From positions 1,612,001-1,676,000 of the forward strand of contig NZ_JQFA01000002.1 in NCBI RefSeq assembly GCF_000763385.1: DNA of 64,000 nt, read 5' to 3'. The position numbers and the translations under genes are program-made. Every line of letters begins with the position of its first letter. Position 1 is the stretch's first letter. Below, piece after piece: positions 8,556 to 17,202 of the stretch. The notes beneath the pieces were generated by a model. It was given only the letters and a program-made list of their open reading frames with translations, did no database searches and had not been told where the DNA came from. This stretch comes from Leptolyngbya sp. KIOST-1 (GTDB lineage: Bacteria; Cyanobacteriota; Cyanobacteriia; Phormidesmidales; Phormidesmidaceae).

Positions 8556-8587
8556 TAGATTAATCTACTCTAACCTAGAGTAGATTA
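8556..8587. promoter_or_regulatory. Nested palindromes, candidate operator
   Basis: Two interlocking palindromes: TAGATTAATCTA at 8556-8567 and an 11-base inverted repeat TAATCTACTCT (8561-8571) / AGAGTAGATTA (8577-8587) with a five-base spacer. They lie between the divergent coupled HTH operon (start 8465) and the RHH gene (start 8641), so either DNA-binding protein could use them. Confidence 0.55.
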
Positions 8588-8640
8588 CCCTTGAGCGCAA
8601 TGCTTCACCTAGGCTTGCTCTAGAGCTAAATAGAGCGGCT

Positions 8641-8802
8641 ATGACTACCCAAAAGCGTCAGACCAGCATTTACCTGCCAGACCCGATGAGGGAAGCTATT
8701 CAGGCGATCGCAGACAGAGAGCAGCGATCGTTTACGTTCGTGGTTGAAATGCTCTTGAGGGAGGCGTTAGAGGCAAGGGAGTCCGCTGGGAAGAATGGCT
8801 AG
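8641..8802 (+). CDS. Ribbon-helix-helix (CopG/Arc-type) DNA-binding protein
   Basis: 53 residues, MTTQKRQTSIYLPDPMREAIQ and onward. The N-terminal strand (QTSIYLP) followed by two helices (PMREAIQAIADREQ; SFTFVVEMLLREALEA) is the RHH fold used by CopG repressors and antitoxins, which bind operators as dimers through the strand. Downstream by 25 bases is the RNase III-like gene, so the two could form a regulator/enzyme or antitoxin/toxin-like pair (inference). Palindromes at 8556-8587 lie 54 bases upstream. Confidence 0.75.
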   Translation: MTTQKRQTSIYLPDPMREAIQAIADREQRSFTFVVEMLLREALEARESAGKNG

Positions 8803-8827
8803 ATAAACCCAGCAAGGACTTTTATCG

Positions 8828-9427
8828 ATGCCTGCCATCATGATCAAGCTTGAAGAGGCTAAGCGTGCGATCGCGTTTCCTGATTTTCACAGTGACGAGT
8901 TACTTAAGATCGCCCTTACGGATCCCTGCACTATCAATGAGTTGGGACTGCCGCCCAGCCAACAAGTCACACTCAAGCAAGAATACCGTCGTCTTGCTTT
9001 TCTAGGTGACATGCTGATAGACGCTATTCTGGCGGATTTTCTCTATGGCACCAGGCGCGAATTAACTCACGAAGGTTTTGATAACTATCGGCAAAATTTA
9101 GTGAATAGACCGTTTTTGGCTAACTTTGCGATCGCCCTTGGCCTACCCGAGATTAGCTCTTCTTGGAATCGGAAAAACCAGAAACCTCCTGAAGATGAAC
9201 CTGGCGTCTGGGGAGAAATGTTTGAGGCGGTCGTAGGGGTACTGTTTTTGGATGCTGACCGCGATTTTGACAAATTGGCTAAGTGGCTTTGTAACCGATT
9301 TCTTTGGGAAGCTGTTGATGACTATGAAGAAGACCCCACGCTAGTGACGGGGGACGATTATGCCGAGATACAAGGTCTACCAAGTTCTTTCGGCATTTTG
9401 TTTTCAACTAGCGATGGCAATGACTAA
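8828..9427 (+). CDS. Stand-alone ribonuclease III domain protein
   Basis: 199 residues. Residues 52-70 hold the RNase III signature in the form YRRLAFLGDMLIDAIL (LGD Asp kept), and residues 130-140 the second acidic motif GEMFEAVVGVLFLD (metal-binding Glu kept). Between them is the usual LVNRPFLANFAIALGLPE helix pair. No double-stranded-RNA-binding domain follows; the C-terminus is a short acidic tail, unlike the housekeeping enzyme of about 225-250 residues. It resembles the shorter extra RNase III paralogues of cyanobacteria. It probably cleaves structured RNA as a dimer. It follows the RHH gene by 25 bases on the same strand. Confidence 0.8.
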   Translation: MPAIMIKLEEAKRAIAFPDFHSDELLKIALTDPCTINELGLPPSQQVTLKQEYRRLAFLGDMLIDAILADFLYGTRRELTHEGFDNYRQNLVNRPFLANFAIALGLPEISSSWNRKNQKPPEDEPGVWGEMFEAVVGVLFLDADRDFDKLAKWLCNRFLWEAVDDYEEDPTLVTGDDYAEIQGLPSSFGILFSTSDGND

Positions 9428-9711
9428 GCTAGGATTTTGGGTTACTTGCTATTCCAGGAGAAATTCACCGCAGCAGGCTGAGCGTCATTTTTCCTACCCC
9501 AGCCGTGAGCTTGACAGGGCAGTGTTGCAGCAGTTCGTCACCCTCTGGGGCCTATCAGTGCTTTTTGCTCTCCGGGGTATTTCCCAGTAGCTTTTCACTC
9601 GATCTGTCTAGCCTGTGCCAGAGCTACCCCCTAGGTATATCCTCTCCCAGAAGATTTCTTCCCATCAAATGTCGATCTTCGCCCTGGTAACCCAGGCACC
9701 GGAAACGATTT

Positions 9712-10956
9712 TCACCCCGCCGCATCATCCGTTGGCCCAAAAAAGGACGCCAACCCCTCAACTGCCAAGACAACCACCTCCTCGATCGCCTCAGGGTTCA
9801 GCGCATCCCCGATCGCAGCAGCACCGGCTTCAGTCTCAAACTCGCAGATTTTACCTCCCACGCCATAGCCCGCCTCCGCTTCCAGCACGCTGATGTGGGT
9901 AATCGGAACCAGCTGATCGACCTCGCCCGGCTCAGCGATATTCAGCGCCAGGTGGCAGCCTTCGCGAAAGGTAATTTTCTCCAGCAAGTCCTGCACTCGT
10001 TTGGGCGCACCTGAGCGCCACGCTTCTGGTTCGCTGTCCTCGGCTGGATGTGCCCCCAGTAAATGCCCCTGCCCCAGAGCCTCCACAATTCTGTGGGCAA
10101 TGGCCGGGGTCTGTAAGTGGGGCGCGACCCAATAGGTCTCCAGCTCTCGCCTGAGATCCTTCCAGGGCTTGAGCTGTCGTTGGCTTAGCCCCATGTCAAA
10201 GTAGGCTGGAGCAATGCCGACGGTTGCTTGGATTTCCTGATTTTTGAACTGCAACTCCAGAACCGCCGCATCGGGCAATTCAGGATGGGAAGAAGGCAGA
10301 CTGATCAGCCAGTCGTGATCTTGAAACAGGCGATCATCCATCAGGTAACTTTCAATCAAGTCTTCCCATTTCTCGATGTCCGTTTCCTGGGGTGACTTCG
10401 GGATCCAGGGCAGAAAGTCTAGATAGGTTTTCTGGTCAATCGCCTCTTGCGCCCGAGCACTGCACGATTGAATCAGGGCTTCAGACAGTTCACCCGGCTC
10501 ACCGGCCTCTTCATAGAGAATGCTCTCAACCATGTCTACCAACGACAAGCCATGGAGAGCGTAGAAAAAGAGGAGCACCTGCCGCCGCCAGAAGTCGCCC
10601 CATTTTGAGAGGCCAGGCTCCACAGACTCAAGCTCCTGGGTCGTTTCAATCTCCATGACAATGAGACCTTTCATGCACTCAAACGGAATCGCCCCCGCTT
10701 CGGCAAGCAGGGCATTTTGCCCCCCAAGGGAAGACAACGGATCCATAATCGCGATAGCCGATTCACAGACTGCCGCTAGCTTTGTTTCGCTAGGTAGGGC
10801 ATCAAACTGCTCGGTGGCATCGATACACTCAAACGGATCGTCAACGTCGAGGTCGCGCAGCTCGTCAAATTTCTCAAAGAATGCTGCTACAAAGTTGGCG
10901 TACATCCACCGTTCGATTTCGTTGGCATAGGGTTGCCCGTGTTTGACTGGCCACAT
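9712..10956 (-). CDS. Hypothetical acidic protein
   Basis: 414 residues from MWPVKHGQPYANEIERW. This start is preferred because AAGGGGGA precedes it closely, where the longer frame has none. The protein is strongly acidic, largely helical, with no signal peptide or convincing membrane helix. I recognise no domain. The N-terminal half is helix-rich (FFEKFDELRDLDVDDPFE) and the C-terminal half has alternating beta/alpha character ending in GLASFFGPTDDAAG. It is isolated between an empty stretch (9428-9711, in which I see no gene) and the transpeptidase gene. Confidence 0.6.
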   Translation of the reverse strand: MWPVKHGQPYANEIERWMYANFVAAFFEKFDELRDLDVDDPFECIDATEQFDALPSETKLAAVCESAIAIMDPLSSLGGQNALLAEAGAIPFECMKGLIVMEIETTQELESVEPGLSKWGDFWRRQVLLFFYALHGLSLVDMVESILYEEAGEPGELSEALIQSCSARAQEAIDQKTYLDFLPWIPKSPQETDIEKWEDLIESYLMDDRLFQDHDWLISLPSSHPELPDAAVLELQFKNQEIQATVGIAPAYFDMGLSQRQLKPWKDLRRELETYWVAPHLQTPAIAHRIVEALGQGHLLGAHPAEDSEPEAWRSGAPKRVQDLLEKITFREGCHLALNIAEPGEVDQLVPITHISVLEAEAGYGVGGKICEFETEAGAAAIGDALNPEAIEEVVVLAVEGLASFFGPTDDAAG

Positions 10957-11037
10957 GATGAATTCCCCCTTGGGAAGTTGATTACAGCACGTCAATGATG
11001 CAAACATGGTGAGAGCAAGTACTAAAATCTTTGTGCC

Positions 11038-12831
11038 TCACGGCACTTCTCCAGCGCGACTCGGAGATACTCCCTGGAGCACCAACAGCGACTCCATCAC
11101 CCGTTTAACCAGAGGAGCTGCTACCGTCGAGCCGTAGGCGTTCTCGCCAGTGGGCTCATCAATGACCGCTAACACCACATAGCGGGGGGCTTCTACGGGC
11201 GCAATGCCTACAAAGCTAGTGATGCGGGCAGAACTATAACCGGTTGAGTTGTTAACTTTTTGGGCTGTGCCCGTTTTTCCAGCAACCCGGTAGCCCTCAA
11301 TTTGGGCAGGTTTACCGGTTCCCTCAGCGACCACTGCTTCCATCATGGCGAGCACCTGTTGGGTGGTTTGTAGGGAGAAGACGGCTTTAGGATCGGCATG
11401 TTCGGTCTGCCACAGATAGGTACCGTCTTCTGCCACCATACCCTCGACAATGTGAGGAGTTACCAGGTTCCCACCATTGGCTAAGGTGGCCAGCAGTTGC
11501 AGCATTTTTACCGGTGTCAGCGCAAACCCTTGACCAAATGAAGTAGTGGCCGTTTCGACCTGACTGTTGATGAATTTGTCTCGGGGTTTCATTTGCCCAG
11601 AGGCTTCCGACGGCAAGTCAATCTCTGTAGGCTGCCCCAGGGTCAGGCGTTCTAGCCAGCTAAAGTAGTTGGAAGCCGCCATTTTTTGCATGATTTGCAC
11701 CATGCCTACATTGCTGGAATATTTGAGGATATCGGTAATTGAAATGGGGCCTCGGGCACCGACCTCGCCGTAGTCGCTGTTTTTAATCAACCACTTACCA
11801 AACTGCATACGTCCGCTGTCGTTGATGACGTCATCAGGGGAAATCACTTGATCTTCTAGGGCGATCGCAACATTGATCGGCTTAAAAGTCGAGCCGGGTT
11901 CGTAGGTGTCGCTCACTGGCCAAGTGCGAAAGGCGCTGATGTCGGCATCGTAGTAGCGATTGGGGTCATAGGTGGGCACGCTGGCCAGGGTTAAGATTTC
12001 TCCAGTTGGGGCGTCCATAACCATTACGGTGCCTCGCTGGGCGTTGTATGCCTGAACCACCGCCTCTAGTTCTTGCTGGGCAATGCGCTGTAGGCGGCTG
12101 TCAAGCGTCAAGCGTAAGCTTGCGTTTGGGGATGACCCACGCGCTAACGACGGCACCGCTGGATCGACAGCTGGGGGCGCGGCGATCGCGAGTTGTTCGG
12201 CGTAGGCCATCTCTAACCCGGCCTGGGGTTTCCCATCGAGATTGATGAACCCTAGGATCGGGGCAAAGAGTTCCTGCTGGGGGTAAAACCGCTGCTGCTG
12301 AGGCACCAACTCTAGGCCATCGATGCGTAAGGATCGAATGCGATCGCCCTCCACCTCTGACAGTTGACCCGGAAACCGAATACCGGTGGATTGCTGGTTA
12401 AGTAAAGCCAAGAGTTCATTCTGTGGCATAGCCACCACAGAGGCCAATGCCTCGGTTACCTCGGCGACAGACTGCTTAAACAGCTTGGGATGCATGTAAA
12501 GGGTATAAGCAACCTGGTCAGTCGCCAGCACGCCACCGAAACGATCGACAATTGGGTAACGAGCTTGGCGAATCAGCGTCGGTAGTGTTCGCTGCTGTTC
12601 GGCTAGAGCGCTCAGGGTCTCCCCTTGCAGCAGCTGTAAGTAGACCAGCCGCCCGCCAATTCCGACTAAGGCCAGCACCAACAGCAGCCAGACGACAACG
12701 ATGCGCCGCCACGCCACCACCTGCATTTTGGCGGCCAACAGTTGACGTTGCTGAACTAGTCTCTGGTTGCGCCGAGCAGAAGCACGATTAGGGGTGGCCA
12801 TCGCTGCAAAGGGGAAAGGGCTTTTGGACAT
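11038..12831 (-). CDS. ftsI: Penicillin-binding protein 2 / FtsI-type peptidoglycan transpeptidase
   Basis: 597 residues. There is one N-terminal membrane anchor (VVVWLLLVLALVGIGGRLVY), a PBP dimerisation domain (RQARYPIVDRFGGVLA) and a transpeptidase domain with the SxxK nucleophile (EPGSTFKPINVA), SxN (YSSNVGM) and KTGT (VAGKTGTAQKV). It cross-links septal or side-wall peptidoglycan in the periplasm. The start is set at MSKSPFPF, 22 bases after the stop of the M23 gene; upstream ATGs lie inside that gene. Genes 12854-14068 and this one likely form an operon for cell-wall synthesis and remodelling. The name ftsI is by class; the paralogue could be another class B PBP. Confidence 0.9.
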   Translation of the reverse strand: MSKSPFPFAAMATPNRASARRNQRLVQQRQLLAAKMQVVAWRRIVVVWLLLVLALVGIGGRLVYLQLLQGETLSALAEQQRTLPTLIRQARYPIVDRFGGVLATDQVAYTLYMHPKLFKQSVAEVTEALASVVAMPQNELLALLNQQSTGIRFPGQLSEVEGDRIRSLRIDGLELVPQQQRFYPQQELFAPILGFINLDGKPQAGLEMAYAEQLAIAAPPAVDPAVPSLARGSSPNASLRLTLDSRLQRIAQQELEAVVQAYNAQRGTVMVMDAPTGEILTLASVPTYDPNRYYDADISAFRTWPVSDTYEPGSTFKPINVAIALEDQVISPDDVINDSGRMQFGKWLIKNSDYGEVGARGPISITDILKYSSNVGMVQIMQKMAASNYFSWLERLTLGQPTEIDLPSEASGQMKPRDKFINSQVETATTSFGQGFALTPVKMLQLLATLANGGNLVTPHIVEGMVAEDGTYLWQTEHADPKAVFSLQTTQQVLAMMEAVVAEGTGKPAQIEGYRVAGKTGTAQKVNNSTGYSSARITSFVGIAPVEAPRYVVLAVIDEPTGENAYGSTVAAPLVKRVMESLLVLQGVSPSRAGEVP

Positions 12832-12853
12832 GACAGATGCTGTAGCCAGGGCA

Positions 12854-14068
12854 CTAGCTGGCGTTTGGCTGGGCCGGGCGGAAGGGATAGTCGGCGGGAG
12901 CCGCTGCGCCACTGGCTTCACCAGCGGTACCCGCTCCCAATGCCTGCAAGGGGTTGTTGATAACGTTGAGCAGGTCAGCAATGCCGTCGTCTAAGATATC
13001 TTTGGCATCTGCTGCTATCCAGCCCTGACTAGTTAGCTGGCGGATTTCAAAGTGCAGGTTTGGGCCAGTCGCCGTGCCGGTGCTGCCCACCAGACCAATA
13101 ACCTCCCCTTGCTCAACCCATTCTCCAGCCTGCACGGCCAGCTTGGACAAATGGGCATAGCGAGACTCCAAATCCCCATCATCGTGGCGCAGAATTACCG
13201 TTAGGCCATAACCACCAAGGTAATCGGCCACCGCAACCTTGCCTGAGCGGGTGGCTAAAACCGGGGTGCCAGCAGGAGACCCCAAGTCGGTGCCAGCGTG
13301 AAATCGCCAGTTTTGATGGACGGGATGCATCCGCCAGCCGAACAGCGAGGTGATTGGGGCTGGAATAGACAGGGGGAAAACATATTCCTCATTGCCGCGA
13401 CGGAGGATGTTTAAGGGCCGCAGTCTTTCATTTAACTGGGCTCGGCTAACGATGGTGGTATCGCCCAAGCTAACACCGCGCGAGCTGATAGTAACAGGCC
13501 CCACTTGAATGCCATAGCCACTATCCGCAGGTGGGCTGGTAGAGTTTGGGGCGGTTGCTTGACAGGAAGACTGGGGAGGGGTTTGCGACCCTGCTACGGT
13601 GATTTGACAGCCCGTTGCTCGTTCTGCAAACACGAGATTAGGAGAAGCCCCTCCTGGAGCCGCTGTCGCCCCAAGGCTGTAATCAGTTGGGTCAATAAAG
13701 ACGCTGTTATAACCAGCCGGAACAGAGTCATTAGCAGGCACTTGATTGGGTACAGTCCGTTCGGGCGGTTGAGCAGGTGCGCTAACGCTTGCACTGGGTA
13801 ACGCTTCTACCGAACCCTGTATTGAAGCAGGAGCAGGAGCTTGGGGTCCGCTTTCGACTCCGGACGGACTGGCTGCGGCAGGGAGCAACGACTCTGCTGA
13901 AATGGGGGTTGATGGGTCTATCTCAGTTGTGGCCAGGGCTGGTACAACCGCCAACCCGCTGCTTAACCCACCCACAAGCAGGACAACACGCCCTAGCTCT
14001 ACCAGCCGCCTAGAGTAGCTGTACCCCAAGAACGGGTTAAATTCCCTTTTGCTACTGTCAGTCGCCAT
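12854..14068 (-). CDS. M23-family (LytM) murein peptidase or activator
   Basis: 404 residues. An N-terminal hydrophobic segment (residues 27-47, ending ALA-T) acts as export signal or anchor. A Pro/Ala/Ser-rich linker follows, and the M23 domain lies at about 250-360: FGWRMHP, HAGTDLGSP (H and D zinc ligands), SRYAHLS and GPNLHFEIR (last H ligands; N replaces the usual H of GPHLHFE). The H-to-N change in the HLH motif may remove or weaken activity, as in LytM proteins that activate amidases rather than cut. It is located directly upstream of the transpeptidase, fitting a septal cell-wall role. Confidence 0.85.
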   Translation of the reverse strand: MATDSSKREFNPFLGYSYSRRLVELGRVVLLVGGLSSGLAVVPALATTEIDPSTPISAESLLPAAASPSGVESGPQAPAPASIQGSVEALPSASVSAPAQPPERTVPNQVPANDSVPAGYNSVFIDPTDYSLGATAAPGGASPNLVFAERATGCQITVAGSQTPPQSSCQATAPNSTSPPADSGYGIQVGPVTISSRGVSLGDTTIVSRAQLNERLRPLNILRRGNEEYVFPLSIPAPITSLFGWRMHPVHQNWRFHAGTDLGSPAGTPVLATRSGKVAVADYLGGYGLTVILRHDDGDLESRYAHLSKLAVQAGEWVEQGEVIGLVGSTGTATGPNLHFEIRQLTSQGWIAADAKDILDDGIADLLNVINNPLQALGAGTAGEASGAAAPADYPFRPAQPNAS

Positions 14069-14145
14069 AGTTCAACGTTCCGTAGTGCAGCAATGTGGTT
14101 ATCGGCGGAGTTTGTGGAAAGTGCAGTCTGTTTAGCTTGGGCAGG

Positions 14146-15249
14146 CTACGACGATTGGAGTTTTTGCAGCAGCTCGTCAACAATCTGGGCGTCTTCACCG
14201 TTTTCTTGCTCCAGGAGTAACGTCTTTGCCCGTTGCAGCGCCGCGATCGCTTCTGCCCGGCGGCCCCGCGCCTCTAGCGCAACGCCTAGATGGTAGTAAC
14301 CAGGGGCGTGGTCGGGGGCCATCTCGAGCACCTCGCGATGGGCGACGATGGTCATCAGTACCTCTTGCTGCTCGAAGTAGAGATCGGCGATCGCATCGTG
14401 GGCAATCACCGAGTCGGGCTGAAGCCGGGCTGCCTGCTGATAGCTTTCTAGGGCGGCGTCTAGATTCCCCTGCTGCCAGAGCAGGTAGCCAATCTGCATG
14501 CGAATATCGGCGTTGCGGGGCTCTTCTGCCGCTGCCGCTCTAAACGCAGTTAGCGCCGAGGCCATATTCCCTGCTTTGAGGTGGGCAATGCCCAGGTTCA
14601 GCTGAATTCGGCTGGCCTGGGGGGCCAGGATAGCGGCTCGTTCTAAGGCGGCGATCGCCGCATCGGTATTGCCTTGCTGGAGCAAAATCAGGCCGATAGA
14701 TTCGGCGGCTTGTAGGTTGTTGGGGTCTTGCTGCAAAAGCTTGGTGTAGATCGCCAGAGCCTCTTCAAAGGCTGCGGTTTGAAACAGCGCCGCGCCTAGC
14801 CCCAGTTGAGCCGCCTGGTTATCGGGCTGCAATCGTAGGATTTGCCGGTAGGCATTGCCTGCCGCTTCATACTCCCCCAGGTTGCTATGGGCATGGGCCA
14901 AACCAAAGTAAACAGCCAGATTGTTAGGCTCTAGCCCAATAGCGGTTTGAAAAGCGGCGATCGCCGCTTGAAAATTGCCCTGGCGAGCCTGAAGGTAGCC
15001 AATGGCCGAGAAGATTTTGGCATTGTCCTCAGCTAGACCAGCCGCGTGCTGGTAACGAGCGAGCGCCTCAGCCAGATCACCGGCTTCGACTAGCTCTGCC
15101 CCCGACTCTAGCAAGTCGGCCAGTTCATCGCGCTGGGCCTGCTCGCTCAACGCCTGGCCGGGGCTGTGAGCACCCGCCGGAGTGGCCACTATTAGCAGCC
15201 CTCCCATCGCCATACCCGCCAGGCCCAATAGTTTACCTGTACCTCTCAA
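14146..15249 (-). CDS. Secreted TPR-repeat protein
   Basis: About 367 residues. The start is taken as TTG at 15247-15249 (protein begins LRGTGKLLGLAG, read as fMet) because AAGGAGA stands seven bases ahead and the previous gene stops 16 bases upstream. A signal peptide (residues 1-27, ending PAGA-HS) is followed by about nine tandem tetratricopeptide repeats with the canonical W/G-Y-F-A-P spacing, e.g. AIGYLQARQGNFQAAIAAF. TPR arrays act as protein-binding scaffolds. It ends the three-gene operon with the VKOR fusion and the UreH-like protein. Confidence 0.85.
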   Translation of the reverse strand: MRGTGKLLGLAGMAMGGLLIVATPAGAHSPGQALSEQAQRDELADLLESGAELVEAGDLAEALARYQHAAGLAEDNAKIFSAIGYLQARQGNFQAAIAAFQTAIGLEPNNLAVYFGLAHAHSNLGEYEAAGNAYRQILRLQPDNQAAQLGLGAALFQTAAFEEALAIYTKLLQQDPNNLQAAESIGLILLQQGNTDAAIAALERAAILAPQASRIQLNLGIAHLKAGNMASALTAFRAAAAEEPRNADIRMQIGYLLWQQGNLDAALESYQQAARLQPDSVIAHDAIADLYFEQQEVLMTIVAHREVLEMAPDHAPGYYHLGVALEARGRRAEAIAALQRAKTLLLEQENGEDAQIVDELLQKLQSS

Positions 15250-15265
15250 GGGATTCTCCTTCGCG

Positions 15266-16183
15266 CTAAATTGAATTTTGAAATGTGGTGGGGCCGGTAT
15301 AGCCCGAGAGCTGGGCAAGTTCCTCTAGGGTTTGTGTCCCCGACAGGCGCTCACCATTGATTTCCCAGGTGGGATAGCCGGTAATGCCAGCTTCCTGACA
15401 CTCGGGGGTTTGCTCTTGCCCCTCGGGGGTAGCGCACTCTACGTAGGGCATAACCTGGCTGGCTTCTTGGCCAAACAGCTGCTTTTGGTCGTGGCAGTGG
15501 GGGCACCACCAGGCTCCGTAGAAAATAGCACCAGTGTCGGCCAGGTGCTGAGCCAAAGCCATTTCAGCCGGGCCAGATTGGGTGGTGATGGCAGGCCCCA
15601 GCTGATCGCCCGAGCCCTCGGCAACTGGGTTGTTGACATTGGCATAGACGCCCAGGGTGCCCACCACCACCAGAAATGCTGTAATGCTGCCAATAAAGAA
15701 GGGTTGAGATAGATCAGACCAATTTTGGCCGATGAGGGCAAGCAAAAACAGGCTGGTAGAGAGGAGCGCTGAGCCGATGCAATAAAGACAGGCCGCCTGG
15801 ATTTCTGCGGTAAGCAGATACATGAGGTAGCCGCTAAAGACCATCATGGCGGTGCCGCCGATCAGCAGCAGGGGTTGGGTCAATCGGGTGAGTTTATCCC
15901 TGAGGTCTTTTTGCCCAGACCCATTGACCAGCAGGGGGGCGATCGCCATCACTGCCATACCCACGTAAGCCAAAAATCCAAACAGGGCCAGCGGCTGGCC
16001 AAACACCGTGGCATAGGGGCTAGAGAGCACGATGTCACAGCCCTTGGTAGGGCAGGCCGTGGCGCTACCCGTGAGCTTGTTGATCGTTAAGTAAGCGGTG
16101 ACGACAGCGCCAACCGCCGCTAACCCCGCCATCAGAGGGCGGGCATAGCGATGAATCCAGGGAGTTGATTGTTTACGCGGCAT
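15266..16183 (-). CDS. Vitamin K epoxide reductase-thioredoxin fusion (disulfide-forming oxidase)
   Basis: 305 residues. The N-terminal VKOR four-helix domain has the loop Cys pair (ACPTKGC) and the quinone-linked CxxC (ACLYCIGS). A fifth helix links to a periplasmic thioredoxin-like domain with CPHC (AWWCPHCHDQ) plus two more Cys (VECAT, PECQEAG). Such bacterial fusions (cyanobacterial LTO1-type) combine DsbB and DsbA functions, passing electrons from secreted protein thiols to quinone. The gene starts two bases after the UreH-like stop and is followed at 16 bases by the TPR gene: a clear operon. Confidence 0.92.
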   Translation of the reverse strand: MPRKQSTPWIHRYARPLMAGLAAVGAVVTAYLTINKLTGSATACPTKGCDIVLSSPYATVFGQPLALFGFLAYVGMAVMAIAPLLVNGSGQKDLRDKLTRLTQPLLLIGGTAMMVFSGYLMYLLTAEIQAACLYCIGSALLSTSLFLLALIGQNWSDLSQPFFIGSITAFLVVVGTLGVYANVNNPVAEGSGDQLGPAITTQSGPAEMALAQHLADTGAIFYGAWWCPHCHDQKQLFGQEASQVMPYVECATPEGQEQTPECQEAGITGYPTWEINGERLSGTQTLEELAQLSGYTGPTTFQNSI

Positions 16184-16185
16184 GA

Positions 16186-16848
16186 CTACACATCAATAAA
16201 AAACGTCAAAAAACCCAGAACTACGAGGACTAGACCTGTTGAGGTATGGCCACTGAGATTCCAGGTAGGGATTGCGGCAGACAACGATTTTGCCCGCTGC
16301 CAGCTCCAGTTCACGACCAACACCATGCCCAGTACCGTAACAACGGGGTACACCCCGGAGACCAGGGCAATGCCTTGCCATCCGAGCGCCCCTGCGGATA
16401 GGTAAAATGCACCAATTTCGAGGCACGGTGAGAAAAACATCGCGCTGGCAATGGCTACGACCGCTGCTACCTTACTGCGGCCAGAGGGGCTAACTGTGGC
16501 TACAACAGGGTGAGATTCGTCCGGAGAGCAGCATGGGACGCAGCGTTGACGCAGCGGTTTACTCAGGTAAACCAAGCCCAACCCAATCAGCACCGCCGGA
16601 GCGACCAGGTGCGTCACGATGTCGTAGTAGTCGGCAAACTGGTAGCCCAATAGCCCTACGGCCACCCCAATTAGGAGAGTGCTAACGGTGTGGGCCGAGC
16701 CGGTTAGGGCTGTAATCCATAGGGTTTCTTGCCGCGACCATCCTTCGGCCTTGCCCAACGCTACGAACGGTAGCCAGTGGCTGGGAATTAGCGGATGAAT
16801 CAGGCTCAGGGCTAAGGTGCCCAGCACGATTTGAAGGGAGGCAGACAT
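16186..16848 (-). CDS. UreH/NicO-like membrane protein (putative metal or thiol transporter)
   Basis: 220 residues from MSASLQIVLGTLALSLIHPL. The longer frame upstream overlaps the divergent peptide gene and is rejected. About six membrane segments, with His in the first (IHPLIPSHWLPFVAL) and in the second (GSAHTVSTLLIG), as in the NicO/UreH/HupE group. A cytoplasmic loop carries a Cys pair (RCVPCCSPDE). A further SPCLE motif lies in the next helix. Members handle Ni/Co or act in cytochrome maturation; the substrate is unknown here. It is first gene of the operon with VKOR-thioredoxin and faces the His-rich peptide. Confidence 0.65.
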   Translation of the reverse strand: MSASLQIVLGTLALSLIHPLIPSHWLPFVALGKAEGWSRQETLWITALTGSAHTVSTLLIGVAVGLLGYQFADYYDIVTHLVAPAVLIGLGLVYLSKPLRQRCVPCCSPDESHPVVATVSPSGRSKVAAVVAIASAMFFSPCLEIGAFYLSAGALGWQGIALVSGVYPVVTVLGMVLVVNWSWQRAKSLSAAIPTWNLSGHTSTGLVLVVLGFLTFFIDV

Positions 16849-16978
16849 AACTAGAAATGGGTCTCGGTCAGGACATGAACTAGGGTGACATCCTGTGACG
16901 AATTGCTCAGATGAGGGTTTTGCCCCCACCTGAAAGCTAAGATTAGAGTATAAATACTCAGCACATAAGGAGGATGCC

Positions 16979-17158
16979 ATGACACGGATTTCTATGGTTA
17001 GTGCAGTTGTCGCCGCTACGATCGCGATTTCTATGCAAGCTGTTGCATGGGGGCAGGGTAATCCTGCTGCGGTTAACTCCTCAGACATCGCTGATACTGT
17101 GATAGTCAACCACCACAACGGCACTCACGGCGGCCACCACCACGGCGGGTGCTGGTAA
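16979..17158 (+). CDS. Small secreted His-rich peptide
   Basis: 59 residues, MTRISMVSAVVAATIAISMQ and onward, with a strong AAGGAGG six bases before the ATG and a TATAAAT element at about 16950. A signal peptide ends near AVAWG. The mature part of about 35 residues ends VNHHNGTHGGHHHGGCW, with six His and one Cys, an obvious metal-binding tail. It is transcribed divergently from the UreH-like gene and convergently with the ZiaA-type ATPase. It likely buffers Zn, Ni or Cu in the periplasm (inference). Missed by ORF callers with a 60-residue cut-off. Confidence 0.75.
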   Translation: MTRISMVSAVVAATIAISMQAVAWGQGNPAAVNSSDIADTVIVNHHNGTHGGHHHGGCW

Positions 17159-17202
17159 CGGGGGGACGCTGCAATTCTCCGGAGAATGCTCATCTCAACC
17201 CG

